Positions 41,803-51,800 of a stretch of 64,000 bases of DNA are shown one piece after another. The stretch is from JAHEZL01 sp046074525 (GTDB taxonomy: Bacteria; Bacteroidota; Bacteroidia; Flavobacteriales_C; GCA-002722245). Position 1 is the first letter of the stretch, and every line of letters begins with the position of its first letter. A program made the position numbers and the translations under genes. The stretch covers positions 25,984 through 89,983 of the forward strand of contig JBJTOK010000012.1 in assembly GCA_046074525.1 (NCBI GenBank), in the 5' to 3' direction. The notes beneath the pieces were generated by a model. That model was not told the DNA's origin, did not search any database, and saw only the letters and a program-made list of their open reading frames with translations.

Positions 41803-41831
41803 TTGTTATTTTAAAAAATGTCTTACCTTTG
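41803..41831 (+). promoter_or_regulatory. Promoter of tRNA-Glu (and probably rpsT)
   Basis: TTG at 41803-41805, an 18-nt spacer and TACCTTTG at 41824-41831: a complete Bacteroidota promoter 31 nt before the tRNA. A near-palindrome, TCCCTTTTT/AAAAAGAGGGA, follows directly at about 41835-41855 in the 5' leader. Confidence 0.75.
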
Positions 41832-41862
41832 CTCTCCCTTTTTAAAAAGAGGGAAATTTTTT

Positions 41863-41934
41863 GGCCCGTTCGTCTAGGGGTTAGGACGTCAGATTTTCAT
41901 TCTGTAAACAGGGGTTCGATTCCCCTACGGGCTA
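41863..41934 (+). tRNA. tRNA-Glu (anticodon UUC)
   Basis: 72 nt. The acceptor GGCCCGT pairs with ACGGGCT, the D arm contains CGTCTAGGGGTTAGGACG, the loop in CAGATTTTCATTCTG gives anticodon TTC, and the T arm is AGGGGTTCGATTCCCCT. CCA is not encoded. rpsT follows 33 nt later with no terminator between, so they may share a transcript. Confidence 0.93.
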
Positions 41935-41967
41935 CATAAAGAGATTAAAAATTTTGATTTAGGAATT

Positions 41968-42219
41968 ATGGCAAATCATGCATCGTCAAAGAAAAGAATC
42001 AGATCTACTGAGGCTAAACGTGAGCGTAACAAGTACTATCACAAAACCACACGTAACGCTCTGAAAAAAGTGAGAGAGACTGAGGACAAAAAAGAAATTG
42101 GTGAATCTACACCGAAAGTGATCAGCATGATCGACAAGCTGGCTAAGAAAAACATCATTTCTAAAAACAAGGCTGCCAACTTGAAGTCGCAGTTGATGAA
42201 AAGAGCTGCTGCTCTTTAA
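41968..42219 (+). CDS. rpsT: 30S ribosomal protein S20
   Basis: 83 aa, highly basic and helical, the expected size for bS20. It begins MANHASSKKRIRSTEAKRER and has the conserved NKYYHKTTRNALKKVR and KNKAANLKSQLMKRA segments. It binds 16S rRNA early in 30S assembly. It lies 33 nt downstream of tRNA-Glu, without an evident own promoter, and ends before a strong terminator at 42243. Confidence 0.95.
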   Translation: MANHASSKKRIRSTEAKRERNKYYHKTTRNALKKVRETEDKKEIGESTPKVISMIDKLAKKNIISKNKAANLKSQLMKRAAAL

Positions 42220-42242
42220 TCAATAGAATAAAATTGTAAATT

Positions 42243-42272
42243 TAGGCCCTCTCGATTTTTCGGGAGGGCCTA
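42243..42272 (+). terminator. Intrinsic terminator after rpsT
   Basis: TAGGCCCTCTCG (42243-42254), loop ATTTTT, CGGGAGGGCCTA (42261-42272): 12 bp with one G-T pair, followed by ATTATTTT. It sits 13 nt before radC. Confidence 0.8.
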
Positions 42273-42284
42273 ATTATTTTACAA

Positions 42285-42974
42285 ATGTTGGAAAAGCACA
42301 CCATTAAAGAGTGGTCGGAGCAAGACCGTCCACGCGAAAAATTAATCACCAAAGGAAGAAAAAGTCTGAGCGATGCCGAGTTGGTCGCTATCGTATTAGG
42401 GTCGGGTAGCACTGATGAAAGTGCGTTGGATTTAGCCCGGCGAATAATGGCTTCCGTGCATCATGATCTTTCCCGACTCACCAAAATCAGTTATACCGAT
42501 CTGTTGAAATTCAAAGGTGTAGGACCGGCCAAGGCGGTCAATGTCCTGTCTGTTTTAGAACTGGCGTCGCGCATGAATCATGCTTCTCCGCAAGAGATAG
42601 AAAAAGTGCAATGTAGTGAAGATGTATTCAATCTGCTCAGGAACGATTTCGCGCAATTGCAGGTAGAGGAATTCTGGATAGTATTGCTTAATAGTGCTAA
42701 TCGCGTGTTACTCAAACAACGCATCGGAATAGGAGGGGTTTCGGGGGTAGTGGCGGATGTTAAAGTGATTATGAAGCTGGCTTTGGATCACATGGCAACT
42801 TCTATTGTGATTGCTCATAATCATCCATCTCAGAATAAAAAAGCGAGTCGGCAGGATATTGATTTAACGAATAAAGTGAAAGAAGCAGCGAGGATTATGG
42901 ATATCGGTTTACTGGATCATTTGATCTTTTGTGGAGACGGGTATTATAGCTTTGCGGATGAGGGGATGCTCTAA
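42285..42974 (+). CDS. radC: RadC-family JAB-domain protein
   Basis: 229 aa. The N-terminal helix-hairpin-helix-type region (KSLSDAELVAIVLGSGS, LLKFKGVGPAKAVNVLSVLE) is followed by a JAMM/MPN+ metal site with H-N-H-P-S in AHNHPSQNKKASRQD. It ends FCGDGYYSFADEGML as expected for RadC. Despite the name, a DNA-repair role has not been demonstrated for RadC; JAMM proteins are usually metallo-isopeptidases. Its 3' end is 22 bp from the convergent HIT gene. No obvious promoter is seen after the rpsT terminator, so it may be expressed by read-through or from a weak promoter in the 13-nt gap. Confidence 0.92.
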   Translation: MLEKHTIKEWSEQDRPREKLITKGRKSLSDAELVAIVLGSGSTDESALDLARRIMASVHHDLSRLTKISYTDLLKFKGVGPAKAVNVLSVLELASRMNHASPQEIEKVQCSEDVFNLLRNDFAQLQVEEFWIVLLNSANRVLLKQRIGIGGVSGVVADVKVIMKLALDHMATSIVIAHNHPSQNKKASRQDIDLTNKVKEAARIMDIGLLDHLIFCGDGYYSFADEGML

Positions 42975-42996
42975 CTTATTATATTGCGTTAAGGAG

Positions 42997-43392
42997 TTAA
43001 TCCAAATTCGCGGCAATAGCATCAGCCAATGTGCTGAATTCTTCTTTAGTAAACTGAGCTCTTGGTTTAGTGAAATCCAAATCGGCAATAGTATCCATCG
43101 GCACCAAATGGATATGCGTATGTGGCACTTCCAGTCCAATCACGGCTGTGCCTATCCTTTTACAAGGAATGGTTTTCTTCAGCGCTTTCGCTACTTTCTT
43201 GGAGAAAATATGAAGATCAGCCAGTAGCTGATCTTCCATATCAAAAATGTAATCTATTTCTAATTTGGGAACCACTAAAACGTGGCCTTTTTTGAGCGGA
43301 CTAACATCCAGAAAAGCTATGAAATCCTTGTTTTCAGCTACCTTGTAGCAAGGAATTTCTCCCTGGATGATGCGGGTGAAAATAGTGGCCAT
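42997..43392 (-). CDS. HIT-family nucleotide hydrolase/transferase
   Basis: 131 aa. The N-terminal MATIFTRIIQGEIPCYKVAE is the classic HIT (Hint-type) start; GHVLVVPKLEIDYIFD follows, and the catalytic histidine triad is HTHIHLVP near residues 91-98. Members hydrolyse adenosine phosphoramidates or dinucleotides. The gene is 3 nt past the stop of greA and so belongs to the same operon, an arrangement frequently seen in Bacteroidota. Confidence 0.93.
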   Translation of the reverse strand: MATIFTRIIQGEIPCYKVAENKDFIAFLDVSPLKKGHVLVVPKLEIDYIFDMEDQLLADLHIFSKKVAKALKKTIPCKRIGTAVIGLEVPHTHIHLVPMDTIADLDFTKPRAQFTKEEFSTLADAIAANLD

Positions 43393-43395
43393 GAA

Positions 43396-43869
43396 CTATC
43401 GGCTGATCTTTACAACTTCAAATTCCATTTCGCCGGTAGGGACCTTAATTTTGGTTTTGTCACCTACTTTTTTGCCCAGCAAACCTTTGCCAATCGGAGA
43501 ACTTACGGAAATCTTGCCTGATTTGAGGTCAGCCTCATTTTCCGCTACAATAGTGTATTTCATTTCCGCTTTGGTTTTGGTGTTGCGGATTTTAACAGTT
43601 GATAAAATGAATACTTTTGAAGTATCTATTTTTGATTCGTCGATCAATCTGGCATTGGTTAAATCATTCTCTAACTTATTGATTTTAACCTCGAGTAAGC
43701 CCTGCGCTTCCTTAGCGGCATCGTATTCTGCATTTTCCGACAAATCTCCTTTATCCCTTGCTTCTGCAATTTGTTGCGACAGTTTTTTGCGTTCTGATGT
43801 TTTCAGGAAATGCAACTCCTCTTTCAGTTTTTTTAAACCTTCCTCTGTAAAATAAATTGTATCAGACAT
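43396..43869 (-). CDS. greA: Transcript cleavage factor GreA
   Basis: 157 aa. It enters the RNA polymerase secondary channel and stimulates cleavage of backtracked RNA. The N-terminal coiled coil is typical, with the acidic tip in EARDKGDLSENAEYDAAKEAQ (conserved Asp/Glu pair D-L-S-E-N-A-E-Y), and the C-terminal FKBP-like domain ends KVGDKTKIKVPTGEMEFEVVKI. First gene of a greA-HIT operon with a good promoter 70 nt upstream and a terminator-like hairpin in the leader. Confidence 0.96.
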   Translation of the reverse strand: MSDTIYFTEEGLKKLKEELHFLKTSERKKLSQQIAEARDKGDLSENAEYDAAKEAQGLLEVKINKLENDLTNARLIDESKIDTSKVFILSTVKIRNTKTKAEMKYTIVAENEADLKSGKISVSSPIGKGLLGKKVGDKTKIKVPTGEMEFEVVKISR

Positions 43870-43900
43870 AACACTCGTTTTAAACTATATAAAATAAAAA

Positions 43901-43924
43901 GAATCCCACATTGCTAAGGGATCC
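43901..43924 (-). promoter_or_regulatory. Terminator-like hairpin in the greA leader
   Basis: On the minus strand GGATCCC (43924-43918), a 10-nt loop and GGGATTC (43907-43901): 7 bp with one G-U pair, followed directly by TTTTTATTTTATAT. It lies just downstream of the predicted start of transcription and 32 nt before the greA ATG, so it could act as an attenuator producing a short leader RNA. Confidence 0.5.
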
Positions 43925-43938
43925 TCTCTCTATTGACA

Positions 43939-43969
43939 CAAAAATATAAAAAATATTTTGAAAGGCCAA
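43939..43969 (-). promoter_or_regulatory. Promoter of greA-HIT operon
   Basis: On the minus strand TTG (43969-43967), a 20-nt spacer and TATTTTTG (43946-43939), matching the Bacteroidota consensus. Confidence 0.65.
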
Positions 43970-43996
43970 AGTGAGGTGGAAACGAAAAATTGACTG

Positions 43997-45028
43997 CTAA
44001 AACGCAATTCTGGCGCCAAAACTATGCGTTCCTTGGAACGGACTAGTGTCACGATAAGAATAATCGAAAGCGAAAAGCATCTTTTCCTTGTAAGGCAGTT
44101 CTAATGAAAAACCGGCGGTGGGACCGGTTAGGGCTGTTGTTCGCGTAGCTGCCTTAAATATTCCCTGCTCATACACGAAACCTGTGCGCACCATGAAGTA
44201 TTTTTTGAAGCGGTATTCGAGTCCGAGACAATATTGATCCTTCATAAAAGCATTGGATACGAAAGTTGCCTGAGCGAATAATTGATGATGTGCACCAATA
44301 TCAAAGCGGTAGTGTGCACCAATGTTCATCAGCAAAGGTAATTCAAAAGGCTGGGAACGGGATTCCAGTGATACCTCCTGGCGATCGGCACTGAACATAG
44401 CCTTAACCGACAATCCATCTCCGGTGTAGCGCATTTTTGGGCCTGCATTTTTCAAGGCAATGCCAAAACCAATGTGTTTTTTCTTCCCCGTGAGATATTG
44501 GATACCTGCATCCAATCCCACTCCTAATCCCTGAATATTGGCCACCGATTCGGAGATTACGCGCAGGGTAAAGCCTCCGGAAATACTGCTGGTGAATTGT
44601 CGCGCGTAGGATGCGCCGACATTGATGAATTGAGGACTGTATGTGCCTATTCCGCCATCCGGCAGATCAACAGTCGTAATTGGAATGTCGCCAAGGTTTA
44701 AGGACATGATGCCAAAGGCAATGAAATTTCTTTCGCCTAGTTTCTGACTGAAACCAAAGCTATTGATATTGATATCGGTTCCTTTCAACCAGCTCGTCCT
44801 GCAGAAGATCAGCTCGGTACCTTTTGTTTTGGTGATGCCTGCGATATTGATGAACTGCGATTCCAATCCTTCGATGGAAGAAGAGTTGGCATTGCCCGAC
44901 GCCGATGAACGTGCGTAAGGATTGATGAGCAATTGCGTGGCTCCGGCCTCACCTGCACGGTCGCCATTGCCAGCAAATGCCGGTGCGCTCAGCAATAACA
45001 AAAGCAATATTTTATAAGCTCTCTCCAT
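43997..45028 (-). CDS. PorV/PorQ-family outer-membrane protein
   Basis: 343 aa with a signal peptide (MERAYKILLLLLLSAPAFA). The mature N-terminus GEAGATQLLINPYARSSAS followed by an N-A-(N)-S-S-S-I-E-G segment matches the PorV family (FadL-like barrel), in which PorV of the type IX system shuttles cargo to the attachment complex. The remainder is a 14-strand-like barrel ending SFGARIAF. It is the last gene of a three-gene operon (TonB receptor, 1267-aa secreted protein, this) with a 1-nt overlap (TAATG). A cargo-specific PorV-like partner for the 1267-aa protein is a reasonable inference. Confidence 0.75.
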   Translation of the reverse strand: MERAYKILLLLLLSAPAFAGNGDRAGEAGATQLLINPYARSSASGNANSSSIEGLESQFINIAGITKTKGTELIFCRTSWLKGTDININSFGFSQKLGERNFIAFGIMSLNLGDIPITTVDLPDGGIGTYSPQFINVGASYARQFTSSISGGFTLRVISESVANIQGLGVGLDAGIQYLTGKKKHIGFGIALKNAGPKMRYTGDGLSVKAMFSADRQEVSLESRSQPFELPLLMNIGAHYRFDIGAHHQLFAQATFVSNAFMKDQYCLGLEYRFKKYFMVRTGFVYEQGIFKAATRTTALTGPTAGFSLELPYKEKMLFAFDYSYRDTSPFQGTHSFGARIAF

Positions 45029-48000
45029 TAAAAAGTACTCAAATCAGTTTGTCGCATTACACCGAACCACTTCAATATTTTTTCCCCAACGCCATCCACT
45101 TCAACGTGGATAATATAGAGTCCGGAAGCAATAGGAACACCTGCTTCATTGTCGAGGTTCCATTCCACGTTGGTGGTTGTTTTGTCATCCTTATTGATGG
45201 TTTTCACTAGCGTTCCGTTCAGCGTGAAAATCCTGATTTTACACTTGTCGGGAAGATTCACGATTTTCACTATTCTTTCCAATTGTTTCTCTTCGTAAGC
45301 CGAATAGCCATAGTAAGGATTTGGAACAATATTGATTTTGTCCAATGCGAACTTTGCCGAATTATTATCGCCCGTCATTGCCTTGATATCAGAAGTGTTA
45401 AAACTGAATTCAGGCAGCGGCGCGCCATTACTTGTTTGTGCGTAAGGCTTGGCCACACGTATTTTTATATAGGCGTCGGAAGGAATATAACCGAAAACCT
45501 CATTTGCCAGTGGATAAGCAAAAACCCACTGGATATCCTTAACGACTTTCGTTTTTTCGTTGATGTTGTTGGCCGCCAGTTTTGTTCTTACGTATTCGCC
45601 ATAGTCGTAGCTCGGAACATCCTTGGCATCCTGGAAAACGAAGATGGAATGCATGCCGCCAAACACTGCATCCAGCATTTTAAAGGTATCGATATCTGCC
45701 CTGAAATCCCTGTTGGTCGGATTCCATTTCATGTCTCTACCGTGATCGTTTTGCTGGCAGGAACTTTCACCAAAAGCCATGTTGAGTCGATGGCCAGTTT
45801 CAACACTAATGGCATAGCCAGGGAACCAGCCCATGCCCGTGGTTCCTGAATTGTCGGGATTTCCCTTTTTATCCACTGAAGGCGATTTCCGCAGATCTAG
45901 TTTGCCTGCATTTCCTTCAGTAAGTGCCGAACTGTCGCACATTTCCAGCACAGGACAGCGCGTCCATTTGGATGTGTCAGCGGTGATGACAAGATCAACT
46001 GACATTAAACTACTTATTTTATTTTGCGTGAGTGATATCGACCAGTTCCAGGCCGGACCATTCCTATCGTGTGACGACAAGCGGTAAGGGGCAATGATAC
46101 CCTCCACAATTTTTTCGTAATCCTGGTTCACATCCAGTTTATTGGCCTTGTTCGTTCCCGGTGTTTCATCTTTGTCGCCTGCTCCAGAATGAATCCAATC
46201 CTGGTAGACCGGCGAGCCGTCAAGATCTTTAACGCCATTCAGCCATGCGATACCTGTACCATCTTTCCCAAAGGTCATAGTTGAGCCTACATAGCCGTTA
46301 TTGGAAGCTTTAACGTCGCCAGGACCGTAATCCTGAACCATCGTTACCGACAATCCCCACTTCTTAATGATTTGTTCATTGGCAGCAGCAATGGTTTTTT
46401 CTGCATATACCGTGTCATTCTTTTCTTTGTAAATCATCATCCAATAGGCATCCTTCAGGTCGTTGGGCGTAATGGTATCCAGCATGCGGAAGATGAAATT
46501 GCCGTCCGGCACCAGAAGTGGGTCAATCACTTTAATGTTTACCGGTGCGCCATTGTTGGCATAAGTGAGGGTAGAAGCGCTATTTGAAGTAAGGATTTCC
46601 GCAATGGTTTCATCCGACAAATTGATGAATTCCTTACCGTGTCCTTTTCCTTCCACTCTTGTAAGTTTGGGTTGGAGTCCGTAAGAAGCATTCACCTGCG
46701 TACCACCCAGCTCAGGCATAGGATTGTGTGGCGTAGCGTCGTAAACTTTCACATTTCGGCGTCCGGCTTTAAAAGGTTTTTTCTGACCGTCGAATGAAGT
46801 TGGATCGCTGAAGGAAAATTTCTTGTATTCGTTATACCCGTAGGCGATGGCCATGTAATAATATTGTTTGTGGTTCACCAGGCGGTCATCACCTGAAGCA
46901 AACATGTCTTTTTCAATTTTGAAACTATGCACTATGCCCTTGTCTTCGCCTTTAGCCATTTCAACTGGCACTAACGCACCGAGTGATTCATCCTGGTTGT
47001 AATTGATGATTTGAGATACATTATCATCTAAATCACATTGCGCCACTAACCGGGCCTTAGCCGGATCAGTGAGTTCCGATGCAGAAACAGTAGCGTCTTT
47101 CAATTGGAAAATCTGATAGCCCTGGAAGCGGTACAATGAATCGTAATTTTGAGTGCCTGATGCATCAATCAAGGGATCGAACTCAGTATATTTTTCCAGA
47201 TAATTATTGGAAGTCGGTTTGTTTTCCAGAGAAAGCAAAAGAGAATTTTCCATTTCCTGGATGTTCAGATCCGGGGCATCCGGACCGTTCAGCACCTTGA
47301 AGCAATTATCGAAAAGAGCTTGCGCTTTGTCATCGGCCTCCTTCACTTTTTGCACCGATGCCCATGCTGAGGCACCCTGCTGAGCTCGCGCCCAAACTGC
47401 ACCAATAGTGATTTTATTTACTTGTCCGGATTGCAGTGTAAATGGTCCCGCAGAGTGGATAAAACGCAAATCCGCCGGAATATCATTTTCAGTGATTTGC
47501 GACCATGAGCCATAAGCGCCAAACTTGGAATTATCGCTGTCGTCAGGGAAGGCAAAATTAGTATTCACACCATTGGTTCCACCACCGGAAGGCCAGCCAT
47601 TGCCTTTGTACTGCAAGTGTGTTCCATCTTTCCAGATGTTTTTCAAATAATTGTAGAAATGGGTGGCATTTTGCGGATTCCCCATATCGGTCATGTCGTT
47701 GCGGTAATACATGTAATTCGACATGATAATGAGTTCGCCATTCTCGTCTGTTTGTCCATCTCTGTCGTTATCAATTCCATCATTGGCATCGGCTTTCGGT
47801 CCCTGGAAAAAATCCACACCGATAGCAGGTGGCGTTTGTCCGTAACCGGTACTGCCCTGATCGGCACCGTCATTGTCATCCGCGTTATAGCAATAGCCCA
47901 ATCCACGAGAAACGTCACACCCTATATAATCGTCGCGAGGACCGCCGAGATCCGGATCGATCCATTGTCCGAAATACGTATTTTTCATTGCAAAACTCGA

Positions 48001-48831
48001 CTTGTTTTCAATCTCGTAATTGTAAAAAGTCATGTTGTTGATTTCGTCATTGGTACTGAAAGCAAAGGCTTGGGCTTTTATCTGGAGACCAATGGCTTGT
48101 CCGCCTGTTTCGGTATGAATATTTCCTACGTCATTGAAAATCCACCAGATGGTTTCATCGCCATAGAGATAACTGCCATCACAGCCGGCATTGCCCGATA
48201 AATCGTAATTAGGATAATCGCCTTTGGTAGGATTGTAAATATTATCGCCGTCTTCGTCGTGGAAAGGAGCAAGGAAATAATCCTGCCCCATAGCACTGCT
48301 GCCGTGTGCCGGCCAATTCAGCATAGATTCAGGAACGCTCGGATTTTGTCCGGCCTCATAGGCTGCCACATAATCCTCCACCTCTTTTCTTTTTACACGG
48401 TAGTGCTTGTCGTACTGCAAACAGGTAGTCCTTTCCGTACTCACGGTAGTATTGCTGATAGGTCCCGGCCAGAAATCATTTCCCGTTTGGCGATAGGTCA
48501 TCGCTGCTACCTTTAGATTTCCGTTTTGATCGGTACCACCAATCCACAACGCACCTGCGAACAAAGAACTTACGCCACTGTTTTTCGGGATTTCGTATTG
48601 AGGTGTTTTGTTCAAATCCCACCACATGTCGCCACCACCAAGAATACGCGCCCTTACGTTATTTAAACTCAAATCGATTTCACTTGTTGCAGGATCGCAA
48701 TCTGCTGCATAATAATCGCCTTTTTGCTGAGGTGGAAGTTGTACAATACCCACATTTTCCCTTGAATGGAGGGTGATTGTTACGGTGAATAGCAAAGTGG
48801 AAATGGTATATTTTAATTTTTCGTACTTCAT
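45028..48831 (-). CDS. Large secreted protein, likely T9SS cargo, co-transcribed with a TonB receptor
   Basis: 1267 aa from the ATG at 48831, which lies 1 nt after the stop of the TonB receptor; the longer frame starting at 48852 overlaps it and is less likely. Signal peptide (MKYEKLKYTISTLLFTVTIT). The body contains acidic Ca-binding-like stretches (DEDGDNIYNPTKGD, GIDNDRDGQTDENGE) and no recognisable enzyme core. The last ~90 residues (IVPNPYYGYSAYEEKQ, KIRIFTLNGTLVKTINKDD, GVPIASGLYIIHVEVDG) form the FlgD-like/type IX C-terminal Ig domain, used for secretion. The protein is probably surface-exposed next to its receptor; the ligand is unknown. Confidence 0.7.
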   Translation of the reverse strand: MKYEKLKYTISTLLFTVTITLHSRENVGIVQLPPQQKGDYYAADCDPATSEIDLSLNNVRARILGGGDMWWDLNKTPQYEIPKNSGVSSLFAGALWIGGTDQNGNLKVAAMTYRQTGNDFWPGPISNTTVSTERTTCLQYDKHYRVKRKEVEDYVAAYEAGQNPSVPESMLNWPAHGSSAMGQDYFLAPFHDEDGDNIYNPTKGDYPNYDLSGNAGCDGSYLYGDETIWWIFNDVGNIHTETGGQAIGLQIKAQAFAFSTNDEINNMTFYNYEIENKSSFAMKNTYFGQWIDPDLGGPRDDYIGCDVSRGLGYCYNADDNDGADQGSTGYGQTPPAIGVDFFQGPKADANDGIDNDRDGQTDENGELIIMSNYMYYRNDMTDMGNPQNATHFYNYLKNIWKDGTHLQYKGNGWPSGGGTNGVNTNFAFPDDSDNSKFGAYGSWSQITENDIPADLRFIHSAGPFTLQSGQVNKITIGAVWARAQQGASAWASVQKVKEADDKAQALFDNCFKVLNGPDAPDLNIQEMENSLLLSLENKPTSNNYLEKYTEFDPLIDASGTQNYDSLYRFQGYQIFQLKDATVSASELTDPAKARLVAQCDLDDNVSQIINYNQDESLGALVPVEMAKGEDKGIVHSFKIEKDMFASGDDRLVNHKQYYYMAIAYGYNEYKKFSFSDPTSFDGQKKPFKAGRRNVKVYDATPHNPMPELGGTQVNASYGLQPKLTRVEGKGHGKEFINLSDETIAEILTSNSASTLTYANNGAPVNIKVIDPLLVPDGNFIFRMLDTITPNDLKDAYWMMIYKEKNDTVYAEKTIAAANEQIIKKWGLSVTMVQDYGPGDVKASNNGYVGSTMTFGKDGTGIAWLNGVKDLDGSPVYQDWIHSGAGDKDETPGTNKANKLDVNQDYEKIVEGIIAPYRLSSHDRNGPAWNWSISLTQNKISSLMSVDLVITADTSKWTRCPVLEMCDSSALTEGNAGKLDLRKSPSVDKKGNPDNSGTTGMGWFPGYAISVETGHRLNMAFGESSCQQNDHGRDMKWNPTNRDFRADIDTFKMLDAVFGGMHSIFVFQDAKDVPSYDYGEYVRTKLAANNINEKTKVVKDIQWVFAYPLANEVFGYIPSDAYIKIRVAKPYAQTSNGAPLPEFSFNTSDIKAMTGDNNSAKFALDKINIVPNPYYGYSAYEEKQLERIVKIVNLPDKCKIRIFTLNGTLVKTINKDDKTTTNVEWNLDNEAGVPIASGLYIIHVEVDGVGEKILKWFGVMRQTDLSTF

Positions 48832-48832
48832 A

Positions 48833-51800
48833 TCAGAAGTTATATATCGCACCTAATTTGATCAATCGTGGTAAACTGTAGTTGTTCGGACTGTTAATAG
48901 CAATAGAGTACAAATCTATGAAGGATTGTCGACTTATCTTGGCGTCAATTTCCTGTTGTGAAACAGCAGCAGTGAGGAAACCGTCATCGTTAGGATTTCC
49001 GGTGTAGCGGTACACATTGATGATGTTTCGGGTATCCAGCAAGTTGTTCACTGATACGTAAACATTGAGCACGGTTACTTTTTGTTTTTCATTCTCTTTA
49101 CCGAATTTGAAGATGAAGTTTTTGTCGGCGCGCACATCTATCCTGAAGCTCCATGGCAGGCGCGAACCATTGATTTGTCCGCTCAATGTGCGGCTCTGGC
49201 TTTTTGATAAAGCGATATCTTCAGTGATGTTGGATTGACGCGAATAAGGTGTTCCTGATCCTGTTCTTAGCAAAAAATTTACGCCAAAATCGGCCAGTAT
49301 CTTTCTTCCCCACGACGGACCATCATAATTCTTTTCTCTTCCATAACGGTAATCCACTTCAAGGTTGATGTTGTGCCGGCGATCGAAATCCAAAGGGATG
49401 ATAGTTCTTAAATTAGGCGCTCCTGAGTTAAGGATATTCAAACTGCTCACAGCGTTACTTCCTGTTCCTTCTGCGAATTGTAAAGTATAATTCACCGATA
49501 GTCGTGCATTTTTAATTCGGCGCAGATCATAGTTGGCCGAAAGTCCTTTCACTGTTCCGAAATCGATGTTGTCAAAAGTGATATAGTTCACCGGATAAGC
49601 GTAGCGTATTGGTGTAGCCTGGATCATGTCTTTTATTTCGCGGTAGAAGGCTGAGATAGTGAGTGCCGATGATTTCGATAATCTCTGCGCGAAGCCCAAT
49701 TCGTAATCGGTGGTTTTTTGCGGCTTCAGATTCGGATTGTTGATGGTTCCGCCAATGAGGTTTTCCATAAAGAGATAATCCAGTGGATTCATCCTTGAAA
49801 TCGATTCCGTCGGGCGTTGAGCCAGCAGATCATAGTGCGCAAAGAACATCGCCTCATCCGAAATAGGGAAGGAGAAGGAAAGGCGTGGCATCACAACAAA
49901 CTGCGCTTCGTATTTTTTGAAAGAAGAAGCAAAATCGAAATTGGATGATTTTACATTGGCATCAGGATCTTTAAGATAAGGTGTGATGGTTCCGCTGGAG
50001 CTTGCTGAGGCAATTACTGCCGGATCGCTGACCAATGTTCCTTCAGCATTGTACCATTTATTGTTTTCGTCGCGGAAACCGGTCACTGTTTTTGTGGTGG
50101 CATCCTGATCATTGATGTATACTTTGTAATCATCACCGATGCCTGAAGGAATAGTCATGCCGAGGGCTCTGGCCTCAGCAGCAGTTTTTATAGGGTAGAG
50201 GGAATAGAGGTCGCGCGGCACCATCTGGTTGGCATCGTAGCGATCGACACGCACGCCTACATTGAAAATAATGTCGTTGAAAGTGAATTTATCCTGGATG
50301 TATCCCGACATATATATTGGCTGGAAAGCAGGAACACTGCGGAGCAAAGCGTTGTTATTATCTGTGGCGTTGAAGAAATCTCCAAAAGCAGCAGAGTTGC
50401 TCATTGAGTTACCTAGATAATCGTAGCCATAAGCGCTGTACAAAGCGTTGTTACCGGTTTGCAGCAGTTCTCCGGCATTGAACATGCTCAGGGATAAATC
50501 TTGAGGCGTTAAGTTGTCGGTATCAACAAAGTCGGTAGTGGCATCAACGGTTTTGGAGCGCACATTCTCAAAAAATCCTTTGATGATTTTTCCGTTGCCA
50601 TCCAGCGTAGGAACATAGAGCCGGTTGTAATCAATCGTGTCGCCATGCACAATAGGATTGCTCTTGTCGAGTTCGGTGTTTTTGGCATTTCCGAGCTGTC
50701 GGGCCAATGTCCATAGGCCCATCGGACTGATAGAATACGAGCGTTGCACTCGTCTTTCAAACTCAAATCCTGCATTTACTTCATGATTTTTTATATCAGC
50801 AAAAATACTTCCAATCAATCTGAACTGACTGCTTTCCGATTTTGAATAACCATTGGATTGGCGGCCGGTATTGTACCAGATGTCGTAAACGTGCTGTGGT
50901 CGGTCGCCATTCAGCAAAGCTCCACCTTTCTGTACTTGAGCATAGTTTTCATAATTGCCGGTAATGAAGCCGCTGTACAGTTCATAATACGATTGAGTAT
51001 ATCTTGAAGCTGTTGTGTTGTTTCCGGCACTTACCATACCATAGCGGGTGTCCTGCCAGCCTTGCATGTAATATCCTGCGCCATTCGCGCCTGTAGAATC
51101 ATAGGCGTAGGTTTTCTTTTTGTCGGTTTCAAAGGAACCGATGTGTCCGTAGTCAAATAAGCTTCTGCCGTGACTATCATCCATGGATGAGCTTTTCAGT
51201 TTATCGTAATCCACCTGCAGGGTGTAGTACATGTTTTTCACCAGTGGCTTTTTGTCGCCTTCCTTAAGGTCTTCATCCTGCACACCGATTTTCTGAGTCA
51301 GTCGCGCATAAGCGCGCCAGTCGAAGGAAGTATACATCGGATTGTTTTCCGGGTTCAGCAGCGCGTACTGCTGAATGAAGCTGTGGCCAGTACTATAGGT
51401 GCTGTATCCCCCCAAAACAAGGGACGTTTTCTTGTTGGGTTTTATTTCAATTTTTGAGGAAAGATTAAATCCTTTGGAAGCTGAGTTCTGTTTTGCTTTC
51501 TGCCATTCCAGGTCTTTGCTCGTCAGCAATTCCGAACGTCGGATAGTCCCCTGTCCGGAAGGATTTGGTGCCAGCGGATTTTGCTGGAGATCGGCCAGTA
51601 CATCATCTTTCACCTTCCAATTACCTACTGCAGAAGGATTTCCATCCTTGCTGTAATTGGCTTGTCCGAGCAATGAATAACCGATGTACAAAGGTTTTTC
51701 CTTGGAGCGGTAGAGCGGTCCGAGGAAGAAAAATTCCATGTAGTGCGTATTGTATCCATCTACCGAGCCCTCATAGCTGATGCCGTGTTCGTGTTTGCGG

